This document shows positions 43,870 to 52,242 of a DNA stretch of 64,000 bases, piece by piece. The first letter of the stretch is position 1, and each line of letters starts with the position of its first letter. The stretch covers positions 124,001 through 188,000 of the forward strand of contig NZ_LT899436.1 of assembly GCF_900198195.1 (NCBI RefSeq). Direction: 5' to 3'. The position numbers and the translations under genes were made by a program. The notes under the pieces are model-generated. The model was not told the DNA's origin. It saw nothing but the letters and a program-made list of their open reading frames with translations, and made no database searches. This stretch comes from Tenacibaculum jejuense (lineage in GTDB: Bacteria > Bacteroidota > Bacteroidia > Flavobacteriales > Flavobacteriaceae).

Positions 43870-44136
43870 ATGTCCATCAGTTTAAACACAATACATAATA
43901 AACTAGAAGAACAAGGATATAAATCTTTTGTACGTAAAAATGATAATGAAAAATGGATTATAGCAGGAATACATGGTTCTAATACAAATTTTAAATTTGG
44001 GTCAGCTTTTCAAATAAGAATAACACAAAATCAAATTTTACTTTCTTATTTAGTGGGGCAATCAGCTGTAAACAAAGATTTCACTTCTTCAAAAGAGCTT
44101 TTTAAATATCTTAAAGAGAAATTTACTATTGAATAA
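43870..44136 (+). CDS. Small hypothetical protein, immunity-array member
   Basis: An 88-residue protein without recognised domains. Its C-terminus (QNQILLSY...SKELFKYLKEKFTIE) resembles the C-terminus of the split gene upstream (NGQILVYS...LIAFIQEKYPIQ), so they may be distant relatives. It ends 11 bp before the next gene. Confidence 0.55.
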   Translation: MSISLNTIHNKLEEQGYKSFVRKNDNEKWIIAGIHGSNTNFKFGSAFQIRITQNQILLSYLVGQSAVNKDFTSSKELFKYLKEKFTIE

Positions 44137-44147
44137 CAATTCAAAAT

Positions 44148-44423
44148 ATGAATGAACAAGATATCATAAAAAAAGTAAAAAAACACCTTGAAAAAAGACT
44201 TAATAGCATAGATGAATCACGAATAAGTTATTCAGGAATTAGACAAAATGCTCCTACTACTAATCCTAACGAAAGTAAGGATTTACACCTAACACATTAT
44301 TCATTAGAAAATATTGAAGGAAATCCATATACAACGAATATCTATACTGTAGCAATAGATGTGAAAACTGAAAACTTAGAATATATTTTAGGTCAGAATA
44401 TAATGGAGAAAATAGAAGAATGA
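44148..44423 (+). CDS. Small hypothetical protein, immunity-array member
   Basis: A 91-residue protein, not recognised; an N-terminal basic helix (DIIKKVKKHLEKRL) and a beta-rich rest. Its stop overlaps the start of the next gene by 4 bp (atga), so the two are translationally coupled. Confidence 0.55.
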   Translation: MNEQDIIKKVKKHLEKRLNSIDESRISYSGIRQNAPTTNPNESKDLHLTHYSLENIEGNPYTTNIYTVAIDVKTENLEYILGQNIMEKIEE

Positions 44424-44770
44424 AAAAGAGATTCACTTATGTAGGTTATATTAAAATAGAGTACCAACCTTTAATTTCCTTGATGAGAGAAATGCTAATT
44501 TCATCAAAAGTTAAAGAGAGATACGCTGCAGATATTGAAAAAGAAATTAATTATAAAGATGAAAAATTAGATATATATATCCATGAAGATGGAAATAATG
44601 GTTTTTTAATTGATATTGAATTGTTAGGTTCGTTTGTAGAAGCAAATGAATTCATTAATAACTTTACAAAAAAGCTTAGAGAAAAAAATATCACACATCA
44701 ATTTGAATGGAGTGGAGTAGGTGAAAATGATGAAGAAGTAGGAGAAGAGTATGAAATTTCATTTCCTTAA
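44420..44770 (+). CDS. Small paralogous immunity-like protein, copy 1
   Basis: A 116-residue acidic protein. With copies at 44791 and 45166 it forms a three-gene family: INYKDEKLDIYIHEDG, then a FVEANEFINNFTKKLREKNI helix and an acidic tail. No domain recognised. Its last 152 bp including the flank are nearly identical to copy 3. Coupled by overlap to the gene before it. Confidence 0.6.
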   Translation: MKKRFTYVGYIKIEYQPLISLMREMLISSKVKERYAADIEKEINYKDEKLDIYIHEDGNNGFLIDIELLGSFVEANEFINNFTKKLREKNITHQFEWSGVGENDEEVGEEYEISFP

Positions 44771-44788
44771 GCTAAAAGATAAAGAAGT
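44637..44788 (+). repeat. 152-bp direct repeat, copy A
   Basis: Same sequence as 45384-45535 with about four mismatches. Covers the 3' third of the immunity-like gene and its downstream flank. Confidence 0.9.
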
Positions 44789-44790
44789 TA

Positions 44791-45156
44791 ATGAATAACA
44801 TATATATAAACGGAAGTATTGAGGTAACAAATAAAAAGTTGTATAGCATTTTAAATGAGATTGAGGAAATTAATAATTCAAAATTAGAATTAAAACTTAA
44901 AGATTTTGGTTATGAAATTAATTATAAAGATGAAGAGATGTATTTTTATATTCATGGTAATGAGGAAGAAGATGAAAATGAAACAATAATTTTTGATTGT
45001 GAATTAAAGCAAGATTTATCTTATGCTCATAATTTTGTTTCTACAATTGTAGGTAAATTAAGAGAAAATAATATTGGGTATTTCAATTTTGAATATGGAT
45101 ATGGAGACGGAAAAGGGAATGATCTTGGAGAACAGTTTGAAGTTTCTTCCGAATAG
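44791..45156 (+). CDS. Small paralogous immunity-like protein, copy 2
   Basis: A 121-residue acidic relative of the 44420 protein: EINYKDEEMYFYIHGNEEEDE and HNFVSTIVGKLRENNIGYF. It is much diverged from the others and does not share the 152-bp repeat, though it lies between its two copies. Starts 20 bp after copy 1. Confidence 0.6.
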   Translation: MNNIYINGSIEVTNKKLYSILNEIEEINNSKLELKLKDFGYEINYKDEEMYFYIHGNEEEDENETIIFDCELKQDLSYAHNFVSTIVGKLRENNIGYFNFEYGYGDGKGNDLGEQFEVSSE

Positions 45157-45165
45157 ATTAATTAT

Positions 45166-45517
45166 ATGAAAAAAACATACATATATAATGGTTATTTAGA
45201 AACTAACCTTGATTTTATTAAAGAAATTTTAATATCATTTCTACCAAAGAAAAAAGATAAGAGATCGATTTGCTATAGATATAGAAAGGGAAATAAAATA
45301 TGAAGATGACTTTTTAGAAATTTATAGTCATAATTATTTTGAAAAAGGTGTTTTATTTCAAGTTGAGTTGAAAGGAACTTTATTAGAAGCAAATGAATTC
45401 ATTAATAACTTTACAAAAAAGCTTAGAGAAAAAAATATCACACATCAATTTGAATGGAGTGAAGTAGATGAAAATGATGAAGAAGTAGGAGAAGAGTATG
45501 AAATTTCATTTCCTTAA
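45166..45517 (+). pseudogene. Small paralogous immunity-like gene, copy 3, frameshifted
   Basis: Begins ATG AAA AAA like copy 1 (MKKTYIYNGYLETN), but the frame reaches a stop at about 45300. After a 1-base shift near 45260 the coding continues as FAIDIEREIKYEDDFLEIY to GEEYEISFP, ending at taa 45515-45517. The 3' part is almost identical to copy 1. As it stands it cannot make the full protein. Confidence 0.75.
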
Positions 45518-45535
45518 ACTAAAAGTTAAAGAAGT
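45384..45535 (+). repeat. 152-bp direct repeat, copy B
   Basis: Partner of 44637-44788, 747 bp downstream, in the same orientation. Confidence 0.9.
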
Positions 45536-45643
45536 GTCTTTGATGCGCAAATTTAACTATAATTGTTAGTTTGTAAAAAATTACTATAGTTTAGTTTTTA
45601 AGTTGAATTATCTATTTTTTTGTATTTCTAAAACATCGGAGAA

Positions 45644-45988
45644 ATGACACTACAAGAATTCAAACATAAATTACAAAACGAACCTACTACAATAGATTTT
45701 TCAGAAACAATAGCGGTAATTGAAGACAATTATAACTTTACTCCTTCAGCATTTAAAAATGGAGTTTTAGAAAATGAAGTTTCTCAAAATCAGGGTTCAT
45801 GTAAAGTATTTTCATTTGCAATTCAAGAAGGACTTACACAAGAGGAAACCTTAGCTTGTTTCGGACAATATTATGCTGAAGTTGTTAATGAACCTAATGG
45901 AACTGGTCATCAAAATATCAGAAACTTTATGAATACTGGTTTTGAAGGATTGAGTTTTGAGAATGAAACATTAACAAAGAAAAGCTAA
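45644..45988 (+). CDS. HopJ-family protein
   Basis: A 114-residue protein matching the small HopJ family (IDFSETIAVIEDNYNFTPSAFKNG, NQGSCKVFSFA, GTGHQNIRNFM). Named after a Pseudomonas effector, but the family is widespread in bacteria without type III secretion, so no effector role is implied. Function unknown. Closed by a terminator; marks the return from the accessory island to core genes. Confidence 0.85.
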   Translation: MTLQEFKHKLQNEPTTIDFSETIAVIEDNYNFTPSAFKNGVLENEVSQNQGSCKVFSFAIQEGLTQEETLACFGQYYAEVVNEPNGTGHQNIRNFMNTGFEGLSFENETLTKKS

Positions 45989-46016
45989 ATAGTTATTTAA
46001 AAATCAAATAAAGAAG

Positions 46017-46047
46017 ATCGTTCTTGTGCTAAAAGAACGATTTTTTT
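46017..46047 (+). terminator. Intrinsic terminator after the HopJ-family gene
   Basis: Stem atcgttctt/aagaacgat, 7-base loop, then T7. Confidence 0.85.
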
Positions 46048-46084
46048 AGTTTTATAGATAAATTCTAATGAAAATTTAAGAATC

Positions 46085-46720
46085 ATGTATAACGTATCGA
46101 GTTATAAAGCTAAGAATGAACAAGAAATTCTAGATTTTATCAAAGAATATCCTTTCGTTCAAATTACAGGTGTGAATGAAAAAGGGAAACCAGTTGCCAC
46201 TCAAATTCCTGTAATTGTAGAAAAGCGAAATGATGATTTGTACATCGTAGGGCATATGATGAAAGAAACAGATCATTGTAAAGCGTTTCAAGAAAATCCA
46301 AATGTATTATCGGTTTTTACTGGACCTAATGGATACGTTAGCGCTTCTTGGTGTGTGAGTCCAAACAAAGGTTCAACTTGGAATTATATGAGTGTTCATG
46401 CAGAAGGAAAAGTTTCTTTTTTTGAAGGAGAAAAGTTAGTGTCTTTAATGAAAACATTTACATTGCTTCATGAAAATGGAAATGAGAATTCACCAACAAT
46501 TTATGATAATTTATCAGATAGTTACACCAATAAATGGATGCCATACATTACAGGATTTGAAATTAAAGTGGATTGTTTAGATACGGTGTTTAAATTAAGT
46601 CAAAGCTTAGATGAGCAAAGTTATTTAAATGTAATTGCTGAGCTAGAGAAACGTGGAGGAAGAGATTCTTTTTTAGCAATGGAAATGCAAAAGAGAGTTT
46701 CAGAACTGTTTTCTGAATAA
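46085..46720 (+). CDS. PaiB-like FMN-binding protein
   Basis: A 211-residue protein of the split-barrel flavin-binding fold: FVQITGVNEKGKPVATQIPV, YVSASWC and the late FKLSQSLDEQSY, which matches the PaiB pattern. Bacillus PaiB is described as a repressor of sporulation and protease genes, but most relatives are simply FMN-binding; the name does not prove regulation. The M50 gene starts 15 bp after its stop. Confidence 0.82.
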   Translation: MYNVSSYKAKNEQEILDFIKEYPFVQITGVNEKGKPVATQIPVIVEKRNDDLYIVGHMMKETDHCKAFQENPNVLSVFTGPNGYVSASWCVSPNKGSTWNYMSVHAEGKVSFFEGEKLVSLMKTFTLLHENGNENSPTIYDNLSDSYTNKWMPYITGFEIKVDCLDTVFKLSQSLDEQSYLNVIAELEKRGGRDSFLAMEMQKRVSELFSE

Positions 46721-46735
46721 TTGTAAATGTAGAAA

Positions 46736-47437
46736 GTGATTTCAAAAAAGTTAGATTATACGATTTTAATTGTAGCAGTTGCCATATTTCTATTGTTACA
46801 GTTACCATATTTTGTTCAAATACAATATCCTTTTAGGCTTTTAGGAACATGGTTTCATGAAATGGGACATGGATTAACCGCTCTTTTAACTGGAGGCAAA
46901 TTTCATTATTTAGAAATCTATCAGAATGGTGGAGGTGTAGCTTATTCTTCAGTAACGAATCGATTTTTACCTATTTATCTTTGTAGTGCGCTTACAGCAA
47001 CGGGTGGGTTGTTCGGTCCTGCTATTTCAGGAAGTATTCTAATTATGTCGGCTAGATCACAAAAACATGCTGCAATTATGTTACGAATTCTGACAGGAGT
47101 CATGATTCTATCTTTAATTATATGGATTCGATCGTACTGGGGAATTGTTGTTTTAGGAGCTATTACTATAGCGTTAATTGTTATTATGTTTTTAAAAAAT
47201 AAAAAGATTGAAACAATTACTGTTTTGTTCTTAGGGTTACAATGTATTTTAAGTACTTATCTTCAGTTTAATTATTTATTTACAAAGGAATTTGAACGTA
47301 ACGGACAAACAATGACCTCCGACACACAAAATATTGCAGCCAATACATTTGGAACTTATTGGATGTGGGGAGCTCTTATTTTTATACTTAGCGGAATTAT
47401 GCTTTATAAGAGTGTAAAATTTTATTTAAGAAAATAA
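46736..47437 (+). CDS. M50-like membrane metallopeptidase, GTG start
   Basis: A 233-residue multi-pass membrane protein with HEMGH at 41-45 in GTWFHEMGHGL, as in the M50B-like family. The second metal ligand of site-2 proteases (an NxxPxxxxDG-type motif) is not obvious. About five or six hydrophobic segments follow. Starts at GTG 46736; no ATG lies before the HEMGH region. Its stop codon abuts the stop of the convergent AGCS gene, with no base between. Confidence 0.8.
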   Translation: MISKKLDYTILIVAVAIFLLLQLPYFVQIQYPFRLLGTWFHEMGHGLTALLTGGKFHYLEIYQNGGGVAYSSVTNRFLPIYLCSALTATGGLFGPAISGSILIMSARSQKHAAIMLRILTGVMILSLIIWIRSYWGIVVLGAITIALIVIMFLKNKKIETITVLFLGLQCILSTYLQFNYLFTKEFERNGQTMTSDTQNIAANTFGTYWMWGALIFILSGIMLYKSVKFYLRK

Positions 47438-48799
47438 CTACGAACTTTTTTCAGCTTTTAATCTCGTAAAATAATCGTTTGCAGCTCTTTTTACTTTAGG
47501 AGCTAATATTAAGGTAGAAAGTACGGTTGGTATTGCCATTAAAGCATAGCCACTATCAATTAAATTAATTACGAAATCTAATTTTACGTTTGCAGCAATT
47601 ACTATAGCAGCTATGTAAATGTAATTGTAATACTTCCCAATTTTTGTATTGGTTAAAAAACATAAACAAGAATATCCGTAGAAAGAGTATGTAAATAAAG
47701 TTGAAAAAGCGAAAATTAAAACACAAATAGTTAATATAATACTACCAATTCCATAAGGTAAAACAGAATCAAAAGCAGTTAATGTTAATGATATTCCATT
47801 TCCCTTAAAGCCTTTCCAAATACCAGAAGCCAGTATAGCTAAAGCTGTAAGCGTACAAACAAGTAATGTGTCTATAGCTGGTCCTAACATAGCTACCAAA
47901 CCTTCACGAATTGGTTCATTAGTCTTTGCCGTTCCGTGCATCATTGGCGCTGTTCCTAAACCAGCTTCATTAGAAAAAGCAGCTCTTTTCACACCAGTAA
48001 TAATCAGAGCACCTAATGTTCCACCCATAACTGCATTTCCTGAAAAAGCATCCGTAAAGATTAAAGAAAACATACTAGGAATATTTTCAATTTTTAAAAT
48101 TAAAATAGAAAGCACAGTAATTAAATAAATAGCTACCATCACAGGAACTAACTTACCTGCAATTTTTCCAATTCTTTTAATTCCTCCAAAAATTACCAAA
48201 GCAGTAATAATTCCGATAGTAATCCCCAATAATAATTTAGAAGTTTGAATATTGCTTTCATTTACTTCAAAAACATCAATTAAAGTTTGTGTTAACTGAT
48301 TGGCCTGAAATGCAGGTAGTGTACCAATTAATCCTGCTGAAGCAAAAAACAGCGCTAAAGGCTTCCATTTTTTTCCTAAACCTTCTGTAATTACATACAT
48401 TGGTCCGCCTTTTACATTTCCATCTTCATCTTTTCCACGGTACATTATAGATAAACTACAAGTAAAAAACTTTGTTGCCATTCCTACAAAAGCACTTACC
48501 CACATCCAAAAAATAGCACCAGGTCCACCAGTAGCAATTGCAATAGCAACTCCACTAATATTTCCCATACCAACAGTTGCAGCAATGGCAGAAGATAAAG
48601 CTTCGTAATGTGAAAGATCTCCTGGAGAATTATGTTTGTCGTATTTTCCTCTTAGAATATTTACAGCATGACCTAAATATCGGAAAGGAACTAAACCAGA
48701 ATAAATAAATAAAATTAAACCACCACCAATAAGGAGTATTAATAAAGGAAAACCCCAAACCCAAGAAGAAAATTCTGCAACTAAATCTTGCATATTCAT
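47438..48799 (-). CDS. Alanine or glycine:cation symporter (AGCS family)
   Basis: A 453-residue inner-membrane transporter with about eleven hydrophobic segments. AGCS signatures include GMGNISGVAIAIATGGPGAIFWMW and KRAAFSNEAGLGTAPMMHG. The family couples sodium or proton entry to uptake of alanine or glycine. The gene ends exactly where the M50 gene ends on the other strand. Confidence 0.93.
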   Translation of the reverse strand: MNMQDLVAEFSSWVWGFPLLILLIGGGLILFIYSGLVPFRYLGHAVNILRGKYDKHNSPGDLSHYEALSSAIAATVGMGNISGVAIAIATGGPGAIFWMWVSAFVGMATKFFTCSLSIMYRGKDEDGNVKGGPMYVITEGLGKKWKPLALFFASAGLIGTLPAFQANQLTQTLIDVFEVNESNIQTSKLLLGITIGIITALVIFGGIKRIGKIAGKLVPVMVAIYLITVLSILILKIENIPSMFSLIFTDAFSGNAVMGGTLGALIITGVKRAAFSNEAGLGTAPMMHGTAKTNEPIREGLVAMLGPAIDTLLVCTLTALAILASGIWKGFKGNGISLTLTAFDSVLPYGIGSIILTICVLIFAFSTLFTYSFYGYSCLCFLTNTKIGKYYNYIYIAAIVIAANVKLDFVINLIDSGYALMAIPTVLSTLILAPKVKRAANDYFTRLKAEKSS

Positions 48800-48996
48800 A
48801 AAAGTTGTTTTCAGCGAAAGTACTATAATTAAAGATTTTTTTGTATATTGAAAAGGTATTTTAATTGTAGGCTCAATTACAATTTGTCGACTTTCTTTCT
48901 ATATTCAACGATTTAAAACAACCATTAATCGAACGAAAAAGAGAAAACTCTAAGTCATTTTTATTTTTACGATGTTAAATTTTTATCCCCCTTGCA

Positions 48997-49896
48997 ATGA
49001 AAGTTTTAAACAACTCTTCGGTGAAAAAAGTATTGAATTTTTCACCAGCAATTCTTTTAATTTTATTAGTTATCTATTCTTTTAATACTCATGAGAACAA
49101 AAATGAGTTAGAAGACGAATTTTTCAAAGAGAAAAAACTACTCCAAAACGAACTCAATAAAATTGTAGCAGACTACAAAGAAATTACTTCTAAAAAGAAG
49201 TGGTTAACAAAAAGAGTGGTTAATGGTATGAATAAAATCATAGCTTTAAAAGACTCTGTAGAACAACTTGAAAAAGTAAATTATGACTTACTGTTTAAGT
49301 ATTCATTAAAAATTACAAAACTTGAACGTGAAAATAGAAAGTTGTTTTTAAAAGTAGAATCATTACAAAAGCAAAACACAAAATTACGTAGTGAAAATAC
49401 ACAAGTAAAAAAAGATCTTCAAGCCGAAGAAAAATCATTCAGTTCTTTAGTTGCAGAAAACAAAAAGTTGAAAAGAGAAGAGCTAGCTTTAAAACGTAAA
49501 GTAAATATTGCAGGGACAATAGAAATTAGTTCTGTTCTTGTTGAAGCTCTAAAAGAAAAAAGTAATGGTAAATACACAACAACCAATCGCTACAAGAAAA
49601 CAGATGCATTTAGAATTAAGTTTGACATTTTACCTAATGAATTAGCAAATATTGGAAATCGCGAAATCTTTGTTCAAATTTTAGATGATCACAATAACAC
49701 TGTCCCTTCTGAAAAAAGTGGTTCTAAAAACGAAATATCATATAATGACCTTATTAGTATAGATTATGATAGAGAAAAAATTAGTGTGGTTTCTTTAGTT
49801 TCTGTAGACCGAGCTTCTATGAACGAAGGAGATTATACAGTAAACGTATACATCGGTAAAAGAAAGGTGGGTAAATCAATCATAAATCTTAGATAG
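48997..49896 (+). CDS. Membrane-anchored coiled-coil protein
   Basis: A 299-residue protein with one N-terminal transmembrane segment (about 14-28, FSPAILLILLVIYSF), a long coiled coil (about 33-165; NRKLFLKVESLQKQNTKL) and a C-terminal beta-rich domain (about 175-299; FRIKFDILPNELANIGN). Topology puts the coiled coil and head in the periplasm or, if reversed, the cytoplasm. Function not recognised. A single gene with its own long terminator. Confidence 0.75.
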   Translation: MKVLNNSSVKKVLNFSPAILLILLVIYSFNTHENKNELEDEFFKEKKLLQNELNKIVADYKEITSKKKWLTKRVVNGMNKIIALKDSVEQLEKVNYDLLFKYSLKITKLERENRKLFLKVESLQKQNTKLRSENTQVKKDLQAEEKSFSSLVAENKKLKREELALKRKVNIAGTIEISSVLVEALKEKSNGKYTTTNRYKKTDAFRIKFDILPNELANIGNREIFVQILDDHNNTVPSEKSGSKNEISYNDLISIDYDREKISVVSLVSVDRASMNEGDYTVNVYIGKRKVGKSIINLR

Positions 49897-49920
49897 AATA
49901 AATTAATTACATACAAATAA

Positions 49921-49966
49921 AATACTGAAGGGTTACTTTAATTAAAGTAACCCTTCAGTATTTTAG
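49921..49966 (+). terminator. Long perfect hairpin terminator
   Basis: A 20-bp perfect stem (49921-49940 with 49943-49962) around AT, followed by T. Could also stop transcription from the other side. Confidence 0.85.
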
Positions 49967-50065
49967 GCTTATATCCATTTTTGAAGTTGTACTAATAAAA
50001 TTATTTGATTTACTTGTAAGTTACTCCAAAAAAATAGACTAGTATTGATAAAAACAAACTAAACA

Positions 50066-50857
50066 ATGAAAAAAACTTTTTTAGGCGGAATAATTTTAAT
50101 GACATCATTATTTGCGATTTCATGCCAATTAAAAACAGAAGAAAAGAAAGAAGAGATAAAGAAAGAAGTAGAAATTGCAGTTTCTGAAGGAGATAAAATA
50201 ATTAATGAAGCTATAAAAGCTCACGGAGGAAACTTGTATGATAACGCATATTATAGCTTTATTTTTCGAAAAAATGAATATTCATTTAAGAACTCAGAGA
50301 ATTCTTACATCTATACAGTAAAAAGAAAAGTAGAGGATAAAATTGTAGAAGATATTTTAGATAATGGAAGTATTACTAGAACAATTAATGGAGAATCTGT
50401 AGAACTTAATGAGAGAGATAAATTAAGATATTCTGAAGCTTTAAATTCAGTAATATACTTTGCCACACTTCCTTATAAATTGAATGACGCTGCGGTTAAT
50501 AAAGAATTTAAAAGAGAAGTAACAATTAAAAACGAAACATATAAAATTGTACAAGTTACCTTTAATCAAGAAGGTGGAGGGAAAGATTTTGAAGATCAGT
50601 TTTATTACTGGGTAAATTCTAAAACCCATACGATTGATTATTTAGCTTACAACTACAAAGTAAATAATGGAGGTGTACGTTTTAGAAGTAGTTACAATAA
50701 AAGAAATATTGGAGGAATTATTTTTCAGGATTATATAAATTATAAAGCCGAAGTAGGAACTCCTTTGTCAGAGTTACCAAAGTTATATGAAGAAGGAAAG
50801 TTAAAAGAACTTTCAAAAATTGAAACAGAAAATGTAGTTAACTTAAACAGTAACTAA
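50066..50857 (+). CDS. DUF6503-like lipoprotein
   Basis: A 263-residue lipoprotein (FAISC lipobox). After a Lys/Glu-rich tether, the domain starts INEAIKAHGGNLYDNAYYSF and has a carrier-like beta sheet with KTHTIDYLAYNY and FRSSYNKRNIGGIIF. Distantly related to the protein at 37284. Function unknown. The cupin gene follows after 13 bp, so the two are likely co-transcribed. Confidence 0.75.
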   Translation: MKKTFLGGIILMTSLFAISCQLKTEEKKEEIKKEVEIAVSEGDKIINEAIKAHGGNLYDNAYYSFIFRKNEYSFKNSENSYIYTVKRKVEDKIVEDILDNGSITRTINGESVELNERDKLRYSEALNSVIYFATLPYKLNDAAVNKEFKREVTIKNETYKIVQVTFNQEGGGKDFEDQFYYWVNSKTHTIDYLAYNYKVNNGGVRFRSSYNKRNIGGIIFQDYINYKAEVGTPLSELPKLYEEGKLKELSKIETENVVNLNSN

Positions 50858-50870
50858 AAGCATAAGAATT

Positions 50871-51233
50871 ATGTCAAAAGTAATTAATATTAAAGACAAG
50901 TTTAGTCTATTTACAGATCAATGGTCTCCAAAAAAAATAGCTGAACTCAACGGTCAACAAGTCCTGCTAGCTAAAATAAAAGGAGAATTTGTTTTTCACA
51001 AGCATGATAATGAAGACGAGCTTTTTATGGTGATTAAAGGACAATTACAAATTGATTTAGAAGATAGTTCTGTAACTGTAAATGAAGGAGAGTTTTATGT
51101 TGTACCCAAAGGTGTTTTACATAAGCCTGTTGCAAAAGAAGAAGTACATATTTTACTTTTTGAACCGTTATCCACTAAACACACAGGAGATGTTACTGCA
51201 GATATAACTGTTGAGACATATGAATCTATTTAA
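50871..51233 (+). CDS. Cupin domain protein
   Basis: A 120-residue single-domain cupin. Motif 1 is HKHDNEDELFMVIKGQL with His, His and Glu metal ligands, and motif 2 is EGEFYVVPKGVLHKPVA with the last His. Such proteins are small metal-binding barrels acting as isomerases, dioxygenases or sensors; the substrate is not evident. Co-transcribed with the DUF6503-like gene. Confidence 0.88.
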   Translation: MSKVINIKDKFSLFTDQWSPKKIAELNGQQVLLAKIKGEFVFHKHDNEDELFMVIKGQLQIDLEDSSVTVNEGEFYVVPKGVLHKPVAKEEVHILLFEPLSTKHTGDVTADITVETYESI

Positions 51234-51339
51234 AGTGTTTTTAAAACGATAAAAACAATTCATCGATAAAAAATTACCGTTAATCTAAAGTTAAAATACT
51301 AGATATCGAATGATGAAATAATTATCCCTTAAAGCTTTA

Positions 51340-51489
51340 TACTTTTGAAGTGTTAATAGTTCAAGAAATAACGAAAATTTAATAATCCCAATTTAAGTTT
51401 TGTTTTTTCATTTTTAAGTTATAAGGTTTACTTTTAAAACCTAACTCAACCCTTTTGCAAGCCCCAAATGTAAAAGGGTTTCTTTTTTT
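51340..51489 (+). ncRNA. Putative small RNA, unit 1, with -10 box and terminator
   Basis: A -10 box TACTTTTG at 51340-51347 predicts a transcript from about 51353. A terminator at 51448-51489 has a stem aacccttttgca/tgtaaaagggtt (one G-T pair), a C4-containing loop and a T-run. No ATG frame of note lies between. The unit resembles unit 2 in the same order: box followed by AAGTGT, a gttttgttttttcatt block (51397-51412), and a terminator whose loop has CCCCAA. Expected length about 137 nt. I do not recognise the family. Confidence 0.6.
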
Positions 51490-51612
51490 ATAGATGTAGA
51501 TTAATGAGTTAACTTTTAGAGTTTTATTTCATTCGTCGAAGAAATTAAACAGCTTGTCTACAGATAAAAATCCATAGGTCGAATAAGATCATTTTTTTCT
51601 AGAAAACCAAAC

Positions 51613-51760
51613 TATATTTGAAGTGTAAATAAGTGATATACATGAAAGTATTCCTTATAGTTTTGTTTTTTTCATTATAAAAAAATAAATGAAGGTTTTT
51701 TAAATTTATTTGGTTGATTAAATTAATCCTTTTGCATCCCCAATTGCAAAAGGATTTTTT
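51613..51760 (+). ncRNA. Putative small RNA, unit 2, with -10 box and terminator
   Basis: A -10 box TATATTTG at 51613-51620, again followed by AAGTGT, predicts a transcript from about 51626. A gttttgtttttttcatt block at 51660-51676 and a perfect 12-bp terminator stem aatccttttgca/tgcaaaaggatt (51725-51756) with loop tccccaat and T6 follow. A 12-codon frame, MKVFLIVLFFSL (51642-51680), overlaps the block but has no counterpart in unit 1. Length about 135 nt. The terminator touches the stop codon of the convergent gene at 51759. Confidence 0.6.
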
Positions 51761-52154
51761 ATTTTATTACGATTCCTCTTTTATTTAATGATGGAACCAT
51801 ACGTAAAGCTCCTTCCTTTATTGTATTAGCTTGGAATACAAAAGTTTTTTCTTGAATTTGATTTCCTTCAAAAAATGAAACTTGAAATCTGTTAGATAAA
51901 CCAAACACATCAGGGTGTATCATTTCTATTTTAGCAAAGGAATTTGCACCAAGCTGATGTATTTTCTTTCTAAAAACTGTAGTAGTTTTTGTTTCAGAAA
52001 AACCTTGAGAAACGATCATAATCATGTCTAAAGCCACTTCTTTTTTATTAATAAGATAAACATACCAATCATCTGTGTTATGTGTCTCATTATGCTCTAA
52101 AACCACAGCCATTTCAATCCCAGTAACCTCAGGAATTACAATATCTTTTTTCAT
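51759..52154 (-). CDS. Conserved hypothetical protein next to pheS
   Basis: A 131-residue soluble protein (MKKDIVIPEVTGIEMAVVLEHN...), a conserved Bacteroidota family usually found beside pheS. It has no synthetase motif, so labels taken from pheS would be wrong. Beta-rich; function unknown. It lies 88 bp downstream of pheS on the same strand. Confidence 0.75.
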   Translation of the reverse strand: MKKDIVIPEVTGIEMAVVLEHNETHNTDDWYVYLINKKEVALDMIMIVSQGFSETKTTTVFRKKIHQLGANSFAKIEMIHPDVFGLSNRFQVSFFEGNQIQEKTFVFQANTIKEGALRMVPSLNKRGIVIK

Positions 52155-52242
52155 GTATTAATTCTTAAAAATTAAAAAGTTGTAAAACTCAATTAAAATC
52201 ATTGAAATTTCACAACTCTTATTTATAAATATGTTTCTAAAG

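Noticed and set aside
44637..45535. The 152-bp direct repeats as ends of an insertion sequence or transposon
   Set aside because: They are coding parts of paralogous genes, with no transposase, terminal inverted repeats or target duplications.
45644..45988. Reading the HopJ-family gene as a type III effector
   Set aside because: No type III secretion genes are present and the family is common in bacteria without such systems; the name is historical.
51642..51680. 12-codon hydrophobic frame in small RNA unit 2 as a type I toxin peptide
   Set aside because: No ribosome site of note and no counterpart in unit 1; kept only as a remark.
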